Shown here piece after piece: positions 34,202-44,114 of a DNA stretch of 62,742 bases. The stretch's first letter is position 1. Every line of letters starts with the position of its first letter. The stretch spans positions 1-62,742 of the forward strand of contig URAP01000008.1 in assembly GCA_900545935.1 (NCBI GenBank), written 5' to 3'. Below the pieces are notes generated by a model. It was not told the origin of the DNA. It did no database searches and was given only the letters and a program-made list of their open reading frames with translations. A program made the translations under genes and the position numbers. Origin of the DNA: an uncultured Eubacteriales bacterium. GTDB taxonomy: Bacteria; Bacillota; Clostridia; Oscillospirales; CAG-272.

Positions 34202-37200
34202 TCAGTTACCTGCCGGAGAAGTAACAACGTCGGTATACAGCGTAATGATATTGCCGTTAGCGGCACGGTACATAACGTAACCGGTCATATAGACATCATT
34301 TGCTGCTGCGGTGCTGCCCATGGTAAGGTTAAACTGATAGTTACCGTCGGAGGTCGTAAGTACCGACTCCTTGGTCTTGATAGTGCTTCCGTTTACATTC
34401 TCAAGCGTCAGCTTATCCTTAAGGGATGCATCATACGTACGTATAATACCAACCTTTACAAGCTCACAGCCCTCTGCAAGCGACCAGTCAAGGCTGAACG
34501 GAGCAAGAACACCGCCCTCGGTCTGCTCTCTGTCACCGACAGTCAGAATAGCTACCGAAGCAGGCTCCTGCTTGGTATCGGTATACTCAGTGGTAAGCGC
34601 GGTAGCCGATCTGATGATGAACGAGTAGTTTGCATTCGTACTTACAAGTACGCCGTCGCGATACCAGCCTGCAAAGTACTTGCCGTCCTTTGTCTCGGGC
34701 GCGGTAACGCTTACGCTCGTTCTGAAGCCGTAGCTGCCGACGGTCTCGCCGTCAACGGTAACGTCAAATGTATCGGAGGTTGCCTGGTATATTGCATAGA
34801 TCGTAATATTGGAGGTAATGCGGATATTGCCGTTCTCATCGGGTGTAACGACATTGCCGTCCGCATCGCGCCAATCCTTAAACATCACGCCGGAGTAGTT
34901 AAGAAGTGCGGGAGCCGCAACAGTACCATAGATACCGTCGCTGTGCGCTGTCATCTCAACATCGCCCGACCAAATTATCTTCTTGGTGATATTATCTCTG
35001 AAGATAACGTAGCTGCTGTCCTCCCACTGCTCTGTCTCCATGAAGCAAGCCTTGATGGAGGTATCCATTCCGAGAGTGAACTTGTACTCAGGCTCGTCGG
35101 AGAGGATTCGACCCTCAGAGTTAATCCAATAGAGGAAGGTATAGCCTGCGCGGGGAGCAGCGGTCAGAACAAAGCTCGTTCCGAGCAGGAACTCATTGTC
35201 CTTGACATCGTTTCTCCACTTAGCGGTCACATCGCCGCTGACGGTAACGATACCGCCGCTGAGACCGACGGACAGCTTAACATTTTTATTGCCCTTGAAT
35301 GTTGCGATAATGTCAACACTCTCTGCAGCCTCGAATGTATAGGTGGTATTTGCATTTACGAGCTTGCCGCTTGCATCATACCAGCCGAGGAATACATAGC
35401 CGGGATTAACGGTTGCGGTAACGGTAACGGTCTCGCCCTTGGCGTACATATCGCCTCCGGTAAGAGTGCCGGCAGCAGAGATGTTGGAGCTTACCTTGAC
35501 GGTAATGTTCGCTTCCTTAACGGTGTAGTTGCCGTTGCTGTCGGTAACGGACTTATAACCGTCTGCACAATACTCCTTCTTAACAGCAGAGGAGAATGTA
35601 CCGCCGGAGACTGCGACAGTGTTATTTGCATTGTCGAATGCACTCTCTGTCTTGTTCTCCCACTTGTATGCCTTAAGAGCGTCGTTTCCGTCCTTAGCAA
35701 CAAATGTACCTGCTTCGATCTTGATGCTCTCAAGACCCTTGTAGCCGGTACGGTCAACGATGGAGATAGCTGCGCCATCCTCGATCGCACCGTCGTTCTC
35801 GGTCTTTTCAATACCGTCGCCGGTGACAGTAATCTTTGTGCCGTCGCCTACGATATTCAGGCTGCCTGCGCAAATCTGAACACCCATGGTCTTAGCGTTG
35901 ATAACGCTGTTGTTGATGGTCAGCGTACCGCTGCTCGGGAAGTAAATGCCGTAGCCGTTCGGGACATTGAGCGTCGAATTAATGAGTGTAACATTATCAT
36001 TGGTGTTGCCGCCGTTTGTCTCGATACCGCTGCGACCGTTGGCTGTCATGGTGACATTCTCAAACACCAGAGCAGAGTTGTTGTAGGTAATAGAACCGCT
36101 CATAGCGGAGGGGATGAGACCAACCATCGAGTTACTGATGACCGTACCGTTCTTCACGGTCAGTGTAACGTCGGAGTAGTTAATCTCGAACGCCGCACAG
36201 CTCGTGTCTTTTCCGGTGTATGTCCAAGTATGACCGCCAAGATCGATGGTAAGATTCTTGCTGCCGGAGTTCTGCTCCGTACCGGTTGTGTAGTCACGCA
36301 GCAGATAGAGCGTCTCACCCGAATTAAGAGCAGCATGGAAAGCCTCGTCCATCGTGTAGTACGAGGTGTCGCCTACCTTGGCAAGGTAAGCTTTTTCTAC
36401 ACCGAAGGTGCCGTCATCATTTGTCTTAACAGCACTTCCCTCTACTACATACTTGGCAGGATCCTTCTCGAATGAACCAGCCGTTACCTCGATGGTAGCC
36501 ATAGCAGCTTCATCGGTAGGAACCAAACCGTTTGTGTAGGTGTATGTACCGAGCGTTCCGGTGACAGTACCGCCGGTAACGAAGATACGTGCCTGCTTAT
36601 CGGCAGCGCTGTCATAGTTTACGGAAGCAACATTACCGTTTACAGTACCGCCGCTGATTTCAAGCTTACTGAAAGCAGCGCCCGTGCTGTATACCCAAGA
36701 GGAAACAGTTCCGTTTACGGTACCGCCCTTGATATAGGCATTGTTCCAGTTTTCAACAGCGTAGCTGTTAGCAGAAGTGATAACGCCGCCAACAAAGTGC
36801 AATGTACCGCGATCAACCTTGATAGCAACAAAGTTATTCTGAGTAAATGTACCGCCGTTTATTGTCAATGTAGGATAAGCACCCGCTACGCTATCGTCGC
36901 CGAGGCGTACAAGAGATGCGCCCTTAACACCGACAATGCCGCTGTCATTCTTAACATTACCGCCGGTAAACTTCAAGAAACCGTTCTTGCCCTGAATATC
37001 AATTACATAGTAGGAGCTGTCACCGGAGTTTTCTGCGGTATCCTCACGCATGATGGTACCGGTCTGACCCGCGCTGCTGTCCATGATTGTAACTCTCGCG
37101 TTATCAATCATAACAGTGGCTTTGCCCTTGACCTGTCCGCCGTTGATAGTAAATCCGTTAAGATCAAGTATCAGATTCTTAGAGATGGTAACATTCTCAC

Positions 37201-40200
37201 GAGTATCTGCGAGCATCGTAACAGTTTTGCCTCTCGTTGCAGCATTAATTGCTTCTTCGAGAGATTCGTACTTAACGCCGTTTGTCTCGGCAACATACGT
37301 GCCGATCTTTACGCCGTAAGTACCGTCCTCATTCTGCGTAGGAATGAAGCCATCTGCGCAATAGTCCTCGGGAACAGCAGTTGTGAATGTACCGCCGGAG
37401 ATAGCAACGGTAGGAGCGGTGGTCTCACGAACGAGGACTGCATCCGAGCCGTCAGCACCGGTGATCTTGCCGCCGGTAATGTTGAGTGCGACCATATTAG
37501 TCTGACTATTATCATTACCTATCTCACGGATAGCGGTAGAGTGGAGACTCTCTATCTTAGCATTGTCGGAAACATTGATAGTAACATTTCCCGCATAACC
37601 GATGTAGGAGTCGATCATAATTGCAGAGCCGTCGTAGCTGATTCCGTTAGTCTGCGAATACTGATCGCCGATAACATTATCGTTTGCTACGCCCTGAACA
37701 GTACCGCCGGAAACATTTAGCGTCCCGGACTTAATACCGATTCCGCAGTAACCGGTTACGGTACCGCCTGTGATATTTACATCACAAATCTGCGGGAGGT
37801 AGATAGCGAGCTTGTTCGACTTGATGAGCGCACCGTCATAGATATTGATATGAGAGGTGCCTCTGTCGGTACCGTTACCCTGAATTGCAGGAGCCTTTGC
37901 TGCAGAAACAGTACCATAAATATTCAGAGTCGGATCATAGGTATTTCCGTCCGAATCCTGACCCGAGATAAAGATCGTAGGATAAGGTGCAGAAGAGGTT
38001 GCATCTGTCGCCGTTATTGTCGTATCCTTATCAATGGTAACATTTGCATTCTGATTTACATACAGAAGCGAATAATCGGTTGCCTTGCCCGTGATGTCGA
38101 CATCGTTAAGAGCAAGAGTTCCGTAAGCGTTAATTGCACTTCCGCTGTCAGAAACATTGATAGGACCATTCATGATAGTAACATTGCCGTTTGCACCGAT
38201 ATTGAGTATATACTTGTCGGTACCGGTCAGAGTTTTCTGATTCAGGTCAATAGTTACCTTCTTATTTACGGTAACAGTACTCGAGAGAGAAATATCATCG
38301 AGCAGAGTTATGGTCTTTCTGCTTGCAGCCTTAACCGCATCTTCAAAAGTTTCATACTTGGTAGAGCCGATCTTTGCTACATACTTACCTTCTTTAACGC
38401 CGTATGTGCCGTCGGCATTCTTGGTAGGAATGAAGCCGTCTGCACAGAATCCGTCACTTATTGATTTGTTAAACGAGCCGCCGGAGACTTCAAAGTTATC
38501 GCTCGTAGCCTTACCAACGCCGCGGAATATACCTTCGCCGGATTTTTTGTTTGTAAATGTACCGCCGGTAACTCTCGTTATAGCGGTATAACCTTCAACC
38601 ACACCGGTCGCAACAACCTGAGGATGAGCCCATTTTCCGGCAGTTGTCAAGCTCTGGGTAAAGGTTCCGCCATTGATGGTCGTATCACCATATACAAAAA
38701 TAACTGCATTATAACTATTACTTACACTATAATCAAGCGTAAAATCGCCGCCGTTAATAACAAGGGTCGAACCCTCCTCGCTCTTAACAACGTTAAGACC
38801 GCCGGTGTATGTACCGCTTGTTATTGTTAGCGTTCCCCAGTTATCAATCATCGAAGAACCGGTATTGCCTGCAGTAGCAGTAACACCAGTCAGTGTAAGG
38901 TTTGCATTGCTGCCCTTTACAACTTCGATGTTATAGTAGCTTGTACCGCCTACAACAGTACCGTTCGTTACGGTAACAGTTGCGCCGTTCTGAACGGAGA
39001 TAGTTGCCTTACCTGCGTTTGTGTTCGTCAGAGTCTTGCCGCCGAGGTCGAGCGTGATGTTCTTGTCGATTACAACATCATAGGTTGCATCTGCAAGAAG
39101 CTTAACGGTCTCGCCGTCCTTTGCAGCGGCAATAGCTTCGGCAAGAGAAGCATAACCAACGCCGCCAATGGTTGCAATGGCAGACGAAGCACCGCCTACA
39201 GCTTCCTTAACTACCGGACTGTTCTCGTATTTATTCCCTCCCTTTACTCCTGTTGTCGTATTAACCGTATCGGCAATCTCAACATTATCGAATGTCAAAG
39301 AGAGGTTTTCCGTAGTAAATGTACTATTATTCGCTACAGCATCATCATAAATCAAGTATCCGTTTCCGGTAATCTTATCACCGGAGATACGGATTACAGG
39401 CGTTTTGCTCATCTTTAGAAGCTTTTCGTGAAGCGTATAAGCATTTCCACCCGTTAGTCTGATATTGTTATTGGAAATACTAGTGCTCGCCAAACTACTG
39501 AGCTGAATGCAAGAACGCCCTGCATCGGTAATCGTAATATCGTTACCCTCAATTACCGCATTTATATTTTCATGATCAATATTAATGCCGCGCGCAAAGC
39601 CGGAAATCTTATTGTTTTTGATTATAATATTATTGCCGCCCTTGCACTGAGCAAAAATCGCATACGCATTGGAGTCTCCGGAATAATTCGTACCGTCAAA
39701 AACATTATCATGAATATTATAGGTCATTACTCCGTAGTTTTCGAAATTATCGTATACATAGACGCGACCGCTGAAAGTGCAATTTTTGATTTCCATCTCA
39801 GCAGACACAGCCTTTTTGCTTGAGCTCGACGTAGCAATCGCCGCAGATGCAGCCATTGTAGTACTTGTAGTCGATGTAAAAGCAATGTTATCAACAGTCA
39901 GCTTACCGGATTCTGTGAATGACGAATCGTAGCCACCGGCAACATATGCCTGAATATTACCGCTCGTAATTTCAGCCTTGTTTCCATTTACATCGTTAAT
40001 ACCGACAACGCTGTAACTCGTACGGAACATCTGATGATTTCCGCCGATAGTACTGTCAATATTATTCCCGTTTGATTGAAGTGAAGTAAATCCGGCAACA
40101 GAGCCGTTAACAAGATACTTTACTTCTGTAACAGAGCCGGATACCCCTGCATATTTCCGGAGAGGTGCATTGTTATCGGTTACATCAAGATAACCTTTTT

Positions 40201-40450
40201 CCCATGTTATACCATAGAGCGACATGTATGCTTCGTTTGCCTTAGAACAATCAGCATACCTTACGTTCTGATAAATGGACTTAGCTGCTTCGACATCTTC
40301 AGACGCAACATTTTCACCAAAAGTGAGTTCCAGCGTTACATAATTCGAAGTAGTTCCGTCATCCGCGAAAACCGCGACGGGCATGATCGAAAGCACCATC
40401 AGAACCGAAAGAATAATACTTAAAACACGATGTTTAGAGTTAATCTTCAT
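34202..40450 (-). CDS. Giant secreted beta-helix / InlB-repeat-like surface protein
   Basis: 2082 residues with a signal peptide (about 1-29, ending VAVFADD). The body is right-handed beta-helix-like. Four modules start with a pattern such as IGGVGYASLAEAIAAAKDG near residues 428, 690, 1052 and 1355, each followed by LDLGGKTLT-type strands. Linkers of the form YCADGFIPTKNADGTYGVK recur between modules. Residues about 1640-1940 hold InlB/Flg_new-type repeats (GYVFLGWYDASG, GYTFLYWINSEG, GKYFAGWYRDG). A distinct C-terminal domain (about 1960-2082) follows. No LPXTG or membrane anchor is seen, so attachment is unclear. Probably an adhesin or glycan-binding protein. Coding is on one frame without breaks. 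Confidence 0.85.
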   Translation of the reverse strand: MKINSKHRVLSIILSVLMVLSIMPVAVFADDGTTSNYVTLELTFGENVASEDVEAAKSIYQNVRYADCSKANEAYMSLYGITWEKGYLDVTDNNAPLRKYAGVSGSVTEVKYLVNGSVAGFTSLQSNGNNIDSTIGGNHQMFRTSYSVVGINDVNGNKAEITSGNIQAYVAGGYDSSFTESGKLTVDNIAFTSTTSTTMAASAAIATSSSSKKAVSAEMEIKNCTFSGRVYVYDNFENYGVMTYNIHDNVFDGTNYSGDSNAYAIFAQCKGGNNIIIKNNKISGFARGINIDHENINAVIEGNDITITDAGRSCIQLSSLASTSISNNNIRLTGGNAYTLHEKLLKMSKTPVIRISGDKITGNGYLIYDDAVANNSTFTTENLSLTFDNVEIADTVNTTTGVKGGNKYENSPVVKEAVGGASSAIATIGGVGYASLAEAIAAAKDGETVKLLADATYDVVIDKNITLDLGGKTLTNTNAGKATISVQNGATVTVTNGTVVGGTSYYNIEVVKGSNANLTLTGVTATAGNTGSSMIDNWGTLTITSGTYTGGLNVVKSEEGSTLVINGGDFTLDYSVSNSYNAVIFVYGDTTINGGTFTQSLTTAGKWAHPQVVATGVVEGYTAITRVTGGTFTNKKSGEGIFRGVGKATSDNFEVSGGSFNKSISDGFCADGFIPTKNADGTYGVKEGKYVAKIGSTKYETFEDAVKAASRKTITLLDDISLSSTVTVNKKVTIDLNQKTLTGTDKYILNIGANGNVTIMNGPINVSDSGSAINAYGTLALNDVDITGKATDYSLLYVNQNANVTIDKDTTITATDATSSAPYPTIFISGQDSDGNTYDPTLNIYGTVSAAKAPAIQGNGTDRGTSHINIYDGALIKSNKLAIYLPQICDVNITGGTVTGYCGIGIKSGTLNVSGGTVQGVANDNVIGDQYSQTNGISYDGSAIMIDSYIGYAGNVTINVSDNAKIESLHSTAIREIGNDNSQTNMVALNITGGKITGADGSDAVLVRETTAPTVAISGGTFTTAVPEDYCADGFIPTQNEDGTYGVKIGTYVAETNGVKYESLEEAINAATRGKTVTMLADTRENVTISKNLILDLNGFTINGGQVKGKATVMIDNARVTIMDSSAGQTGTIMREDTAENSGDSSYYVIDIQGKNGFLKFTGGNVKNDSGIVGVKGASLVRLGDDSVAGAYPTLTINGGTFTQNNFVAIKVDRGTLHFVGGVITSANSYAVENWNNAYIKGGTVNGTVSSWVYSTGAAFSKLEISGGTVNGNVASVNYDSAADKQARIFVTGGTVTGTLGTYTYTNGLVPTDEAAMATIEVTAGSFEKDPAKYVVEGSAVKTNDDGTFGVEKAYLAKVGDTSYYTMDEAFHAALNSGETLYLLRDYTTGTEQNSGSKNLTIDLGGHTWTYTGKDTSCAAFEINYSDVTLTVKNGTVISNSMVGLIPSAMSGSITYNNSALVFENVTMTANGRSGIETNGGNTNDNVTLINSTLNVPNGYGIYFPSSGTLTINNSVINAKTMGVQICAGSLNIVGDGTKITVTGDGIEKTENDGAIEDGAAISIVDRTGYKGLESIKIEAGTFVAKDGNDALKAYKWENKTESAFDNANNTVAVSGGTFSSAVKKEYCADGYKSVTDSNGNYTVKEANITVKVSSNISAAGTLTGGDMYAKGETVTVTATVNPGYVFLGWYDASGKLVNANTTYTFEAAESVDIIATFKGNKNVKLSVGLSGGIVTVSGDVTAKWRNDVKDNEFLLGTSFVLTAAPRAGYTFLYWINSEGRILSDEPEYKFTLGMDTSIKACFMETEQWEDSSYVIFRDNITKKIIWSGDVEMTAHSDGIYGTVAAPALLNYSGVMFKDWRDADGNVVTPDENGNIRITSNITIYAIYQATSDTFDVTVDGETVGSYGFRTSVSVTAPETKDGKYFAGWYRDGVLVSTNANYSFIIRSATALTTEYTDTKQEPASVAILTVGDREQTEGGVLAPFSLDWSLAEGCELVKVGIIRTYDASLKDKLTLENVNGSTIKTKESVLTTSDGNYQFNLTMGSTAAANDVYMTGYVMYRAANGNIITLYTDVVTSPAGN

Positions 40451-40760
40451 ATGAGTTCAAACCTTCCTATATTTTTACCCCGTTTTAGGTGTGGGGCATC
40501 CGCACCTTATGGCATAGATTTAAACGCGAAAGATGTCGAATAAGCGCATTCTTTGCGCGGTCAAAGCCGACCTCCTTTTTCATTATGTACAGTCTCTGCA
40601 AAGCACTCAGCGGTAGGGTTCGCCGCAGTACGAGCCGCAGGGACTCCTTGATGGTAAAATTGTATCACATTACCCTTAAAAATACAATACCCCGACGGCG
40701 ACTTTGGCAAATTATTTTCAAAAAAAACGCAAAATTTAAGTAAAATCTCCGCCGCGCACC
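40451..40760 (-). promoter_or_regulatory. Leader and weak promoter of the giant surface protein gene
   Basis: On the minus strand TTGTAT, a 17-base spacer and TACAAT (about 40657-40685) could start a leader of roughly 200 bases. The leader contains small hairpins (GGTC-GGCTTT-GACC and GCGC-AAAGAAT-GCGC). No known riboswitch class was recognised. The Shine-Dalgarno site AGGAAGG precedes the start codon. The rest of the interval up to 40854 shows nothing else. Confidence 0.45.
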
Positions 40761-40854
40761 GAAGATACAAAAATCATAATTGCAGCCATCTGTATAAATG
40801 CATCGGCAACAGCGCGGCGCAAGCACCGACAGAGAGCGGCAGCGCGAAAAAGCA

Positions 40855-40883
40855 TTGACAAAAAGCTCGAAATGTAATATAAT
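40855..40883 (+). promoter_or_regulatory. Promoter of the mgtE transcript
   Basis: TTGACA (40855-40860), 17-base spacer, TATAAT (40878-40883): perfect consensus on the plus strand. It gives a leader of about 480 bases before mgtE. Confidence 0.88.
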
Positions 40884-40965
40884 AAAAAAGTACGATGCGA
40901 GACATACTACCGAAAGGCAGCTGCCCGCCGTACAGACAATTACATAGTAAAAGGAAGTGAAAAGA

Positions 40966-41061
40966 ATGGACGCAGGAGGCAGTCAGCATACCGATCCCGG
41001 GCGAAGTAGTGCCATGACCGGGCGCGACGGCAGCGCCGTTCTTTTCACGCTGCCGATATAG
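40966..41061 (+). CDS. 31-codon leader ORF upstream of mgtE
   Basis: ATG at 40966 follows AAAAGGAAGTGAAAAGA, a strong ribosome site, and the frame runs 31 codons to TAG at 41059-41061. The peptide starts MDAGGSQHTDPGRSS and ends SAVLFTLPI. It lies about 75 bases after the transcription start and 308 bases before mgtE, so it looks like a regulatory leader peptide. Proline- and acid-containing leader peptides are known to sense Mg2+ through ribosome stability in other bacteria. Whether this one does so is unknown. It may also be a small functional protein. Confidence 0.6.
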   Translation: MDAGGSQHTDPGRSSAMTGRDGSAVLFTLPI

Positions 41062-41368
41062 GACATATCTCAGTGCATAGCCGAGCCGGCACACGCCGCA
41101 CCGAGCCGCACAGCGATACAGTCCCGAGATATTATCTGTCGGTTACGGATATTCTTCATCGGTTGTATATGTAATGAGGAGGCGCCCGGCGTGCCTCCGC
41201 TAACGCATATCTGCTGATATCCGTACTTTTTGCACGCATATATCTCCGCGCACAAGGTCAACGCACCATCGCCAAAGCCGCACCTACGGGTACGGAGCGC
41301 GACGGGCGTTTTTTTGCGCCGTCCAAGCGGTCGGAGGACCGACAATCAAACGAAAGGACGTGTGTGCT
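41062..41368 (+). promoter_or_regulatory. Structured leader RNA before mgtE
   Basis: After the leader ORF come a GGAGGC / GCCTCC hairpin (about 41177-41197) and a region with ACGCATATCTGCTGATATCCG. Closer to the gene, a GC-rich segment with GACGGGCG is followed by TTTTTTT (41306-41312), about 57 bases before the mgtE start. This suggests an attenuator terminator. The conserved core of the M-box magnesium riboswitch was not found. The leader ORF plus a terminator-like element suggests translation-linked attenuation. Confidence 0.5.
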
Positions 41369-43072
41369 ATGACAGAAAAGGAAAACATTCAGTGCGCCGA
41401 GACAGAGCGCAGCGACACAGAGCAGACAGGGGCAGCACGCGAAGCTGCGCAGATCGGGACAGCAAAAGGTGCAGCCGACACCGCAGCAACGAATGCGGCA
41501 GCGGAGAGTTCAGCCGAGAATACATCGGCAGAGAATACGACGAATAATACGTCATCCGAGAACACAGCCGCCGATACAGCGGCATATTCCGATCCGGATA
41601 AGCTCGCGGAGGATATACCCGCCGAGGAGCTCGATGCAAAGATAAACTCGATAGGCATAGACTCGGGCGATGAGGACGATGAGACCGTCCTCGACACAAT
41701 AGACACTATAGAAGAAAAGAAGGACGAGGCGCTTGAGCTCGCCGAGGAAGGCAAGTACACGGAGCTTAAAGAGCTGCTCGAGGATCTCGAGCCTGCCGAT
41801 ATTGCGCAGATAATATCGGAGGCACCGCGTGACCGCATACCGCTGATATTCCGCGTTCTGCCAAAGGACCTCGCGGCGGAATCGTTTACATTCATGGACG
41901 GCGACGAGGAGGAGCTGCTGATAAACGCATTCTCCGATACGGAGCTCGAAAACGTCATGAGCGGAATGTTCCTCGACGATACTGTCGACCTTATCGAGGA
42001 GATGCCCGCAAACGTCGTTCGCCGTCTGCTGCAGAAGATCCCTCCGGAAAAGCGCAGGCAGATAAACGAGATCATGAACTACCCCGACGACAGTGCCGGC
42101 AGCATCATGACCATCGAGTATATAGACCTGACCGAGGGAATGACCGTCGGCGATGCACTGAAGCGTATCAGACGTACAGGACTAAAAAAAGAGACGGTCT
42201 ATACCTGCTATGTGCTCGATATGAACCGAAAGCTGCAGGGCGTTGTTACCGCTCTCGACCTAATGACGTCGGAGAGCGAGGATGTTATGATAACCGACAT
42301 AATGGACACGGCGGTCATCTGCGCAACCACGCACACCGACAAGGAGGATGTAGGTAAGCTGATCGAAAAATACGACCTGCTTGCCGTTCCGATAGTCGAT
42401 AAGGAAAACCGTCTGGTCGGTATCGTTACCGTCGACGATGCTATCGACGTCATTCAGGAAGAGGCGGAGGAGGACTTCGCAAAGATGAACGCTATGGCGC
42501 CCATCGAAAAGCCCTACCTCAAAACCGGCGTATTCGAGATATGGCGCAGCCGTATCGGCTGGCTGATGCTGCTGATGATATCAGCGACCTTTACCGGTAT
42601 GATAATCTCGTCCTTTGAGGATGCACTCGCCGTTCAGGTAACACTGACCGCATTTATACCGATGCTGATGGACTCGGGCGGAAACTCAGGAAGTCAGGCT
42701 TCGGTTACCATCATTCGTGCCCTCTCCACCGGTGAGGTTGAGTTCGGCGATATCTTACGCGTTATGTGGAAGGAGCTGCGCGTCTCCGTTCTCTGCGGCT
42801 TCTCGCTCGCAGCCGCGACCTTTGTCAAGATATTGCTCGTAGATAATCTTATAATGGGCAAGGCGGTTACCGTTCCGGTCGCACTCGTTGTCTGCATAAC
42901 TCTCTGTTGTACAATAATTATAGCAAAGCTCATAGGCTGTACGCTGCCTATGTTCGCCGAGAAGATCGGCTTTGACCCCGCCGTAATGGCGAGCCCGTTC
43001 ATCACGACCATCGTAGACGCGGTCTCGCTGCTCATCTACTTCACCGTAGCCAAGAGCATACTCTCGATATAG
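41369..43072 (+). CDS. mgtE: Magnesium transporter MgtE
   Basis: 567 residues from the ATG at 41369, placed after GAAAGGACG. The first 90 or so residues are a disordered Ala/Thr/Ser/Glu-rich extension (for example TAATNAAAESSAENTSAENT) not usual for the family. Then come the MgtE N domain (superhelical, LEDLEPADIAQIISEAPRD), two CBS domains (about 230-360; MTIEYIDLTEGMTVGDALK, LAVPIVDKENRLVGIVTVDDA) and a C-terminal five-helix membrane pore with MDSGGNSGSQAS near the Mg2+ entrance. The cytosolic N and CBS domains close the channel when Mg2+ is high. coaX follows after 78 bases. Confidence 0.95.
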   Translation: MTEKENIQCAETERSDTEQTGAAREAAQIGTAKGAADTAATNAAAESSAENTSAENTTNNTSSENTAADTAAYSDPDKLAEDIPAEELDAKINSIGIDSGDEDDETVLDTIDTIEEKKDEALELAEEGKYTELKELLEDLEPADIAQIISEAPRDRIPLIFRVLPKDLAAESFTFMDGDEEELLINAFSDTELENVMSGMFLDDTVDLIEEMPANVVRRLLQKIPPEKRRQINEIMNYPDDSAGSIMTIEYIDLTEGMTVGDALKRIRRTGLKKETVYTCYVLDMNRKLQGVVTALDLMTSESEDVMITDIMDTAVICATTHTDKEDVGKLIEKYDLLAVPIVDKENRLVGIVTVDDAIDVIQEEAEEDFAKMNAMAPIEKPYLKTGVFEIWRSRIGWLMLLMISATFTGMIISSFEDALAVQVTLTAFIPMLMDSGGNSGSQASVTIIRALSTGEVEFGDILRVMWKELRVSVLCGFSLAAATFVKILLVDNLIMGKAVTVPVALVVCITLCCTIIIAKLIGCTLPMFAEKIGFDPAVMASPFITTIVDAVSLLIYFTVAKSILSI

Positions 43073-43150
43073 CAAAACATCAAGCGGCAATACCGAACAG
43101 CGACAAATATCGCGGCGCGGTATTGCCGACGCTTTTACGAGGTTACATTT

Positions 43151-43924
43151 ATGATATTGACCGTAGATATTGGAAATACAATTATCGCCGTGGGCGGCTT
43201 TGAGGGCGATATGCTCGCCTTTGTCGTTCGGCTCGCAACGAATATCAAGGAAACAAGCCACGAATACGCCGCAAAGCTCGACAGCATCCTGCGTCTCTCC
43301 GATACGGAGACGCACAGCTTAACGGCAGCCGTTATCTCATCGGTCGTTCCGCAGCTGACCGGTACGATACGCGAGGCGCTGAAAATAGCATTCGGCATAG
43401 ATGCGCTCTCGGTAGGGCCCGGTGTCAAGACCGGTATCAACATACACTGCGACGATCCATCGTCGGTCGGTGCGGATCTTATCTGCGTATCGGTCGCGGC
43501 GGCTAAAAAATACGGCAGCCCGTGCATCATCGTCGATATGGGCACGGCAACCAAGATAATCCACCTCGGCAAGAACGGCACATTTGAGGGTGTGGCGATA
43601 CTCCCGGGGGCTGAGATAAGTCTGAGCGCACTCGCCGACCGCACAGCTCAGCTGCCGCATATCGCGCTGACTGCACCCGACTCTGCTATCGGCAAAAACA
43701 CGGTAGACAGCATGCGCTCCGGTGCCGTTTTCGGTGCCGCTGCGGCGGTCGACGGCATGATAGATCGCTTCTTTTTCGAGATCGGCGAGGCGCTGCCCAT
43801 CATCATAACCGGCGGTCTTGCCGGAACGGTGGCATTGCATTGCCGACACACCATGCATCGGGACGACGATCTCGTTCTCATCGGTCTGAACGAAATATTC
43901 AAAAAAAATATGCAGCAGGCATGA
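43151..43924 (+). CDS. coaX: Type III pantothenate kinase
   Basis: 257 residues. It phosphorylates pantothenate in the first step of coenzyme A synthesis. The N-terminal phosphate-binding loop ILTVDIGNTIIAVG, the GPGVKTGI motif, SVGADLICVSVAAAKKYGSPCIIVDMGTATK and GGLAG near the C-terminus are hallmarks of CoaX. It has the usual length. The start follows GAGGTTACATTT. An ECF transporter S component lies 190 bases downstream, and I infer that this one may import pantothenate. Confidence 0.94.
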   Translation: MILTVDIGNTIIAVGGFEGDMLAFVVRLATNIKETSHEYAAKLDSILRLSDTETHSLTAAVISSVVPQLTGTIREALKIAFGIDALSVGPGVKTGINIHCDDPSSVGADLICVSVAAAKKYGSPCIIVDMGTATKIIHLGKNGTFEGVAILPGAEISLSALADRTAQLPHIALTAPDSAIGKNTVDSMRSGAVFGAAAAVDGMIDRFFFEIGEALPIIITGGLAGTVALHCRHTMHRDDDLVLIGLNEIFKKNMQQA

Positions 43925-44114
43925 CAGCCGCGCACGATACAAGGTGACTATCGCTGTACAGCAGTCACGGAAGCATCGGCATAGCTCGGGCACAGTGCGG
44001 CTGAGACCGAAAAAAAACGGTATTATCCCGCGGCTGTATTATTCGACCGCTGCGGGCTGATATAATAAAAAAGCGTTGTATCGCCGATAGGCGAACGACA
44101 GCAAGGAGTTTTTC

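Noticed and set aside
40500..40600. 32-codon minus-strand frame in the leader of the giant protein gene
   Set aside because: No Shine-Dalgarno site, and hairpins explain the sequence; coding not supported.
41062..41368. M-box magnesium riboswitch before mgtE
   Set aside because: The conserved GGTGAGGCTCC start and later core blocks were not found; only hairpins and a T-run.
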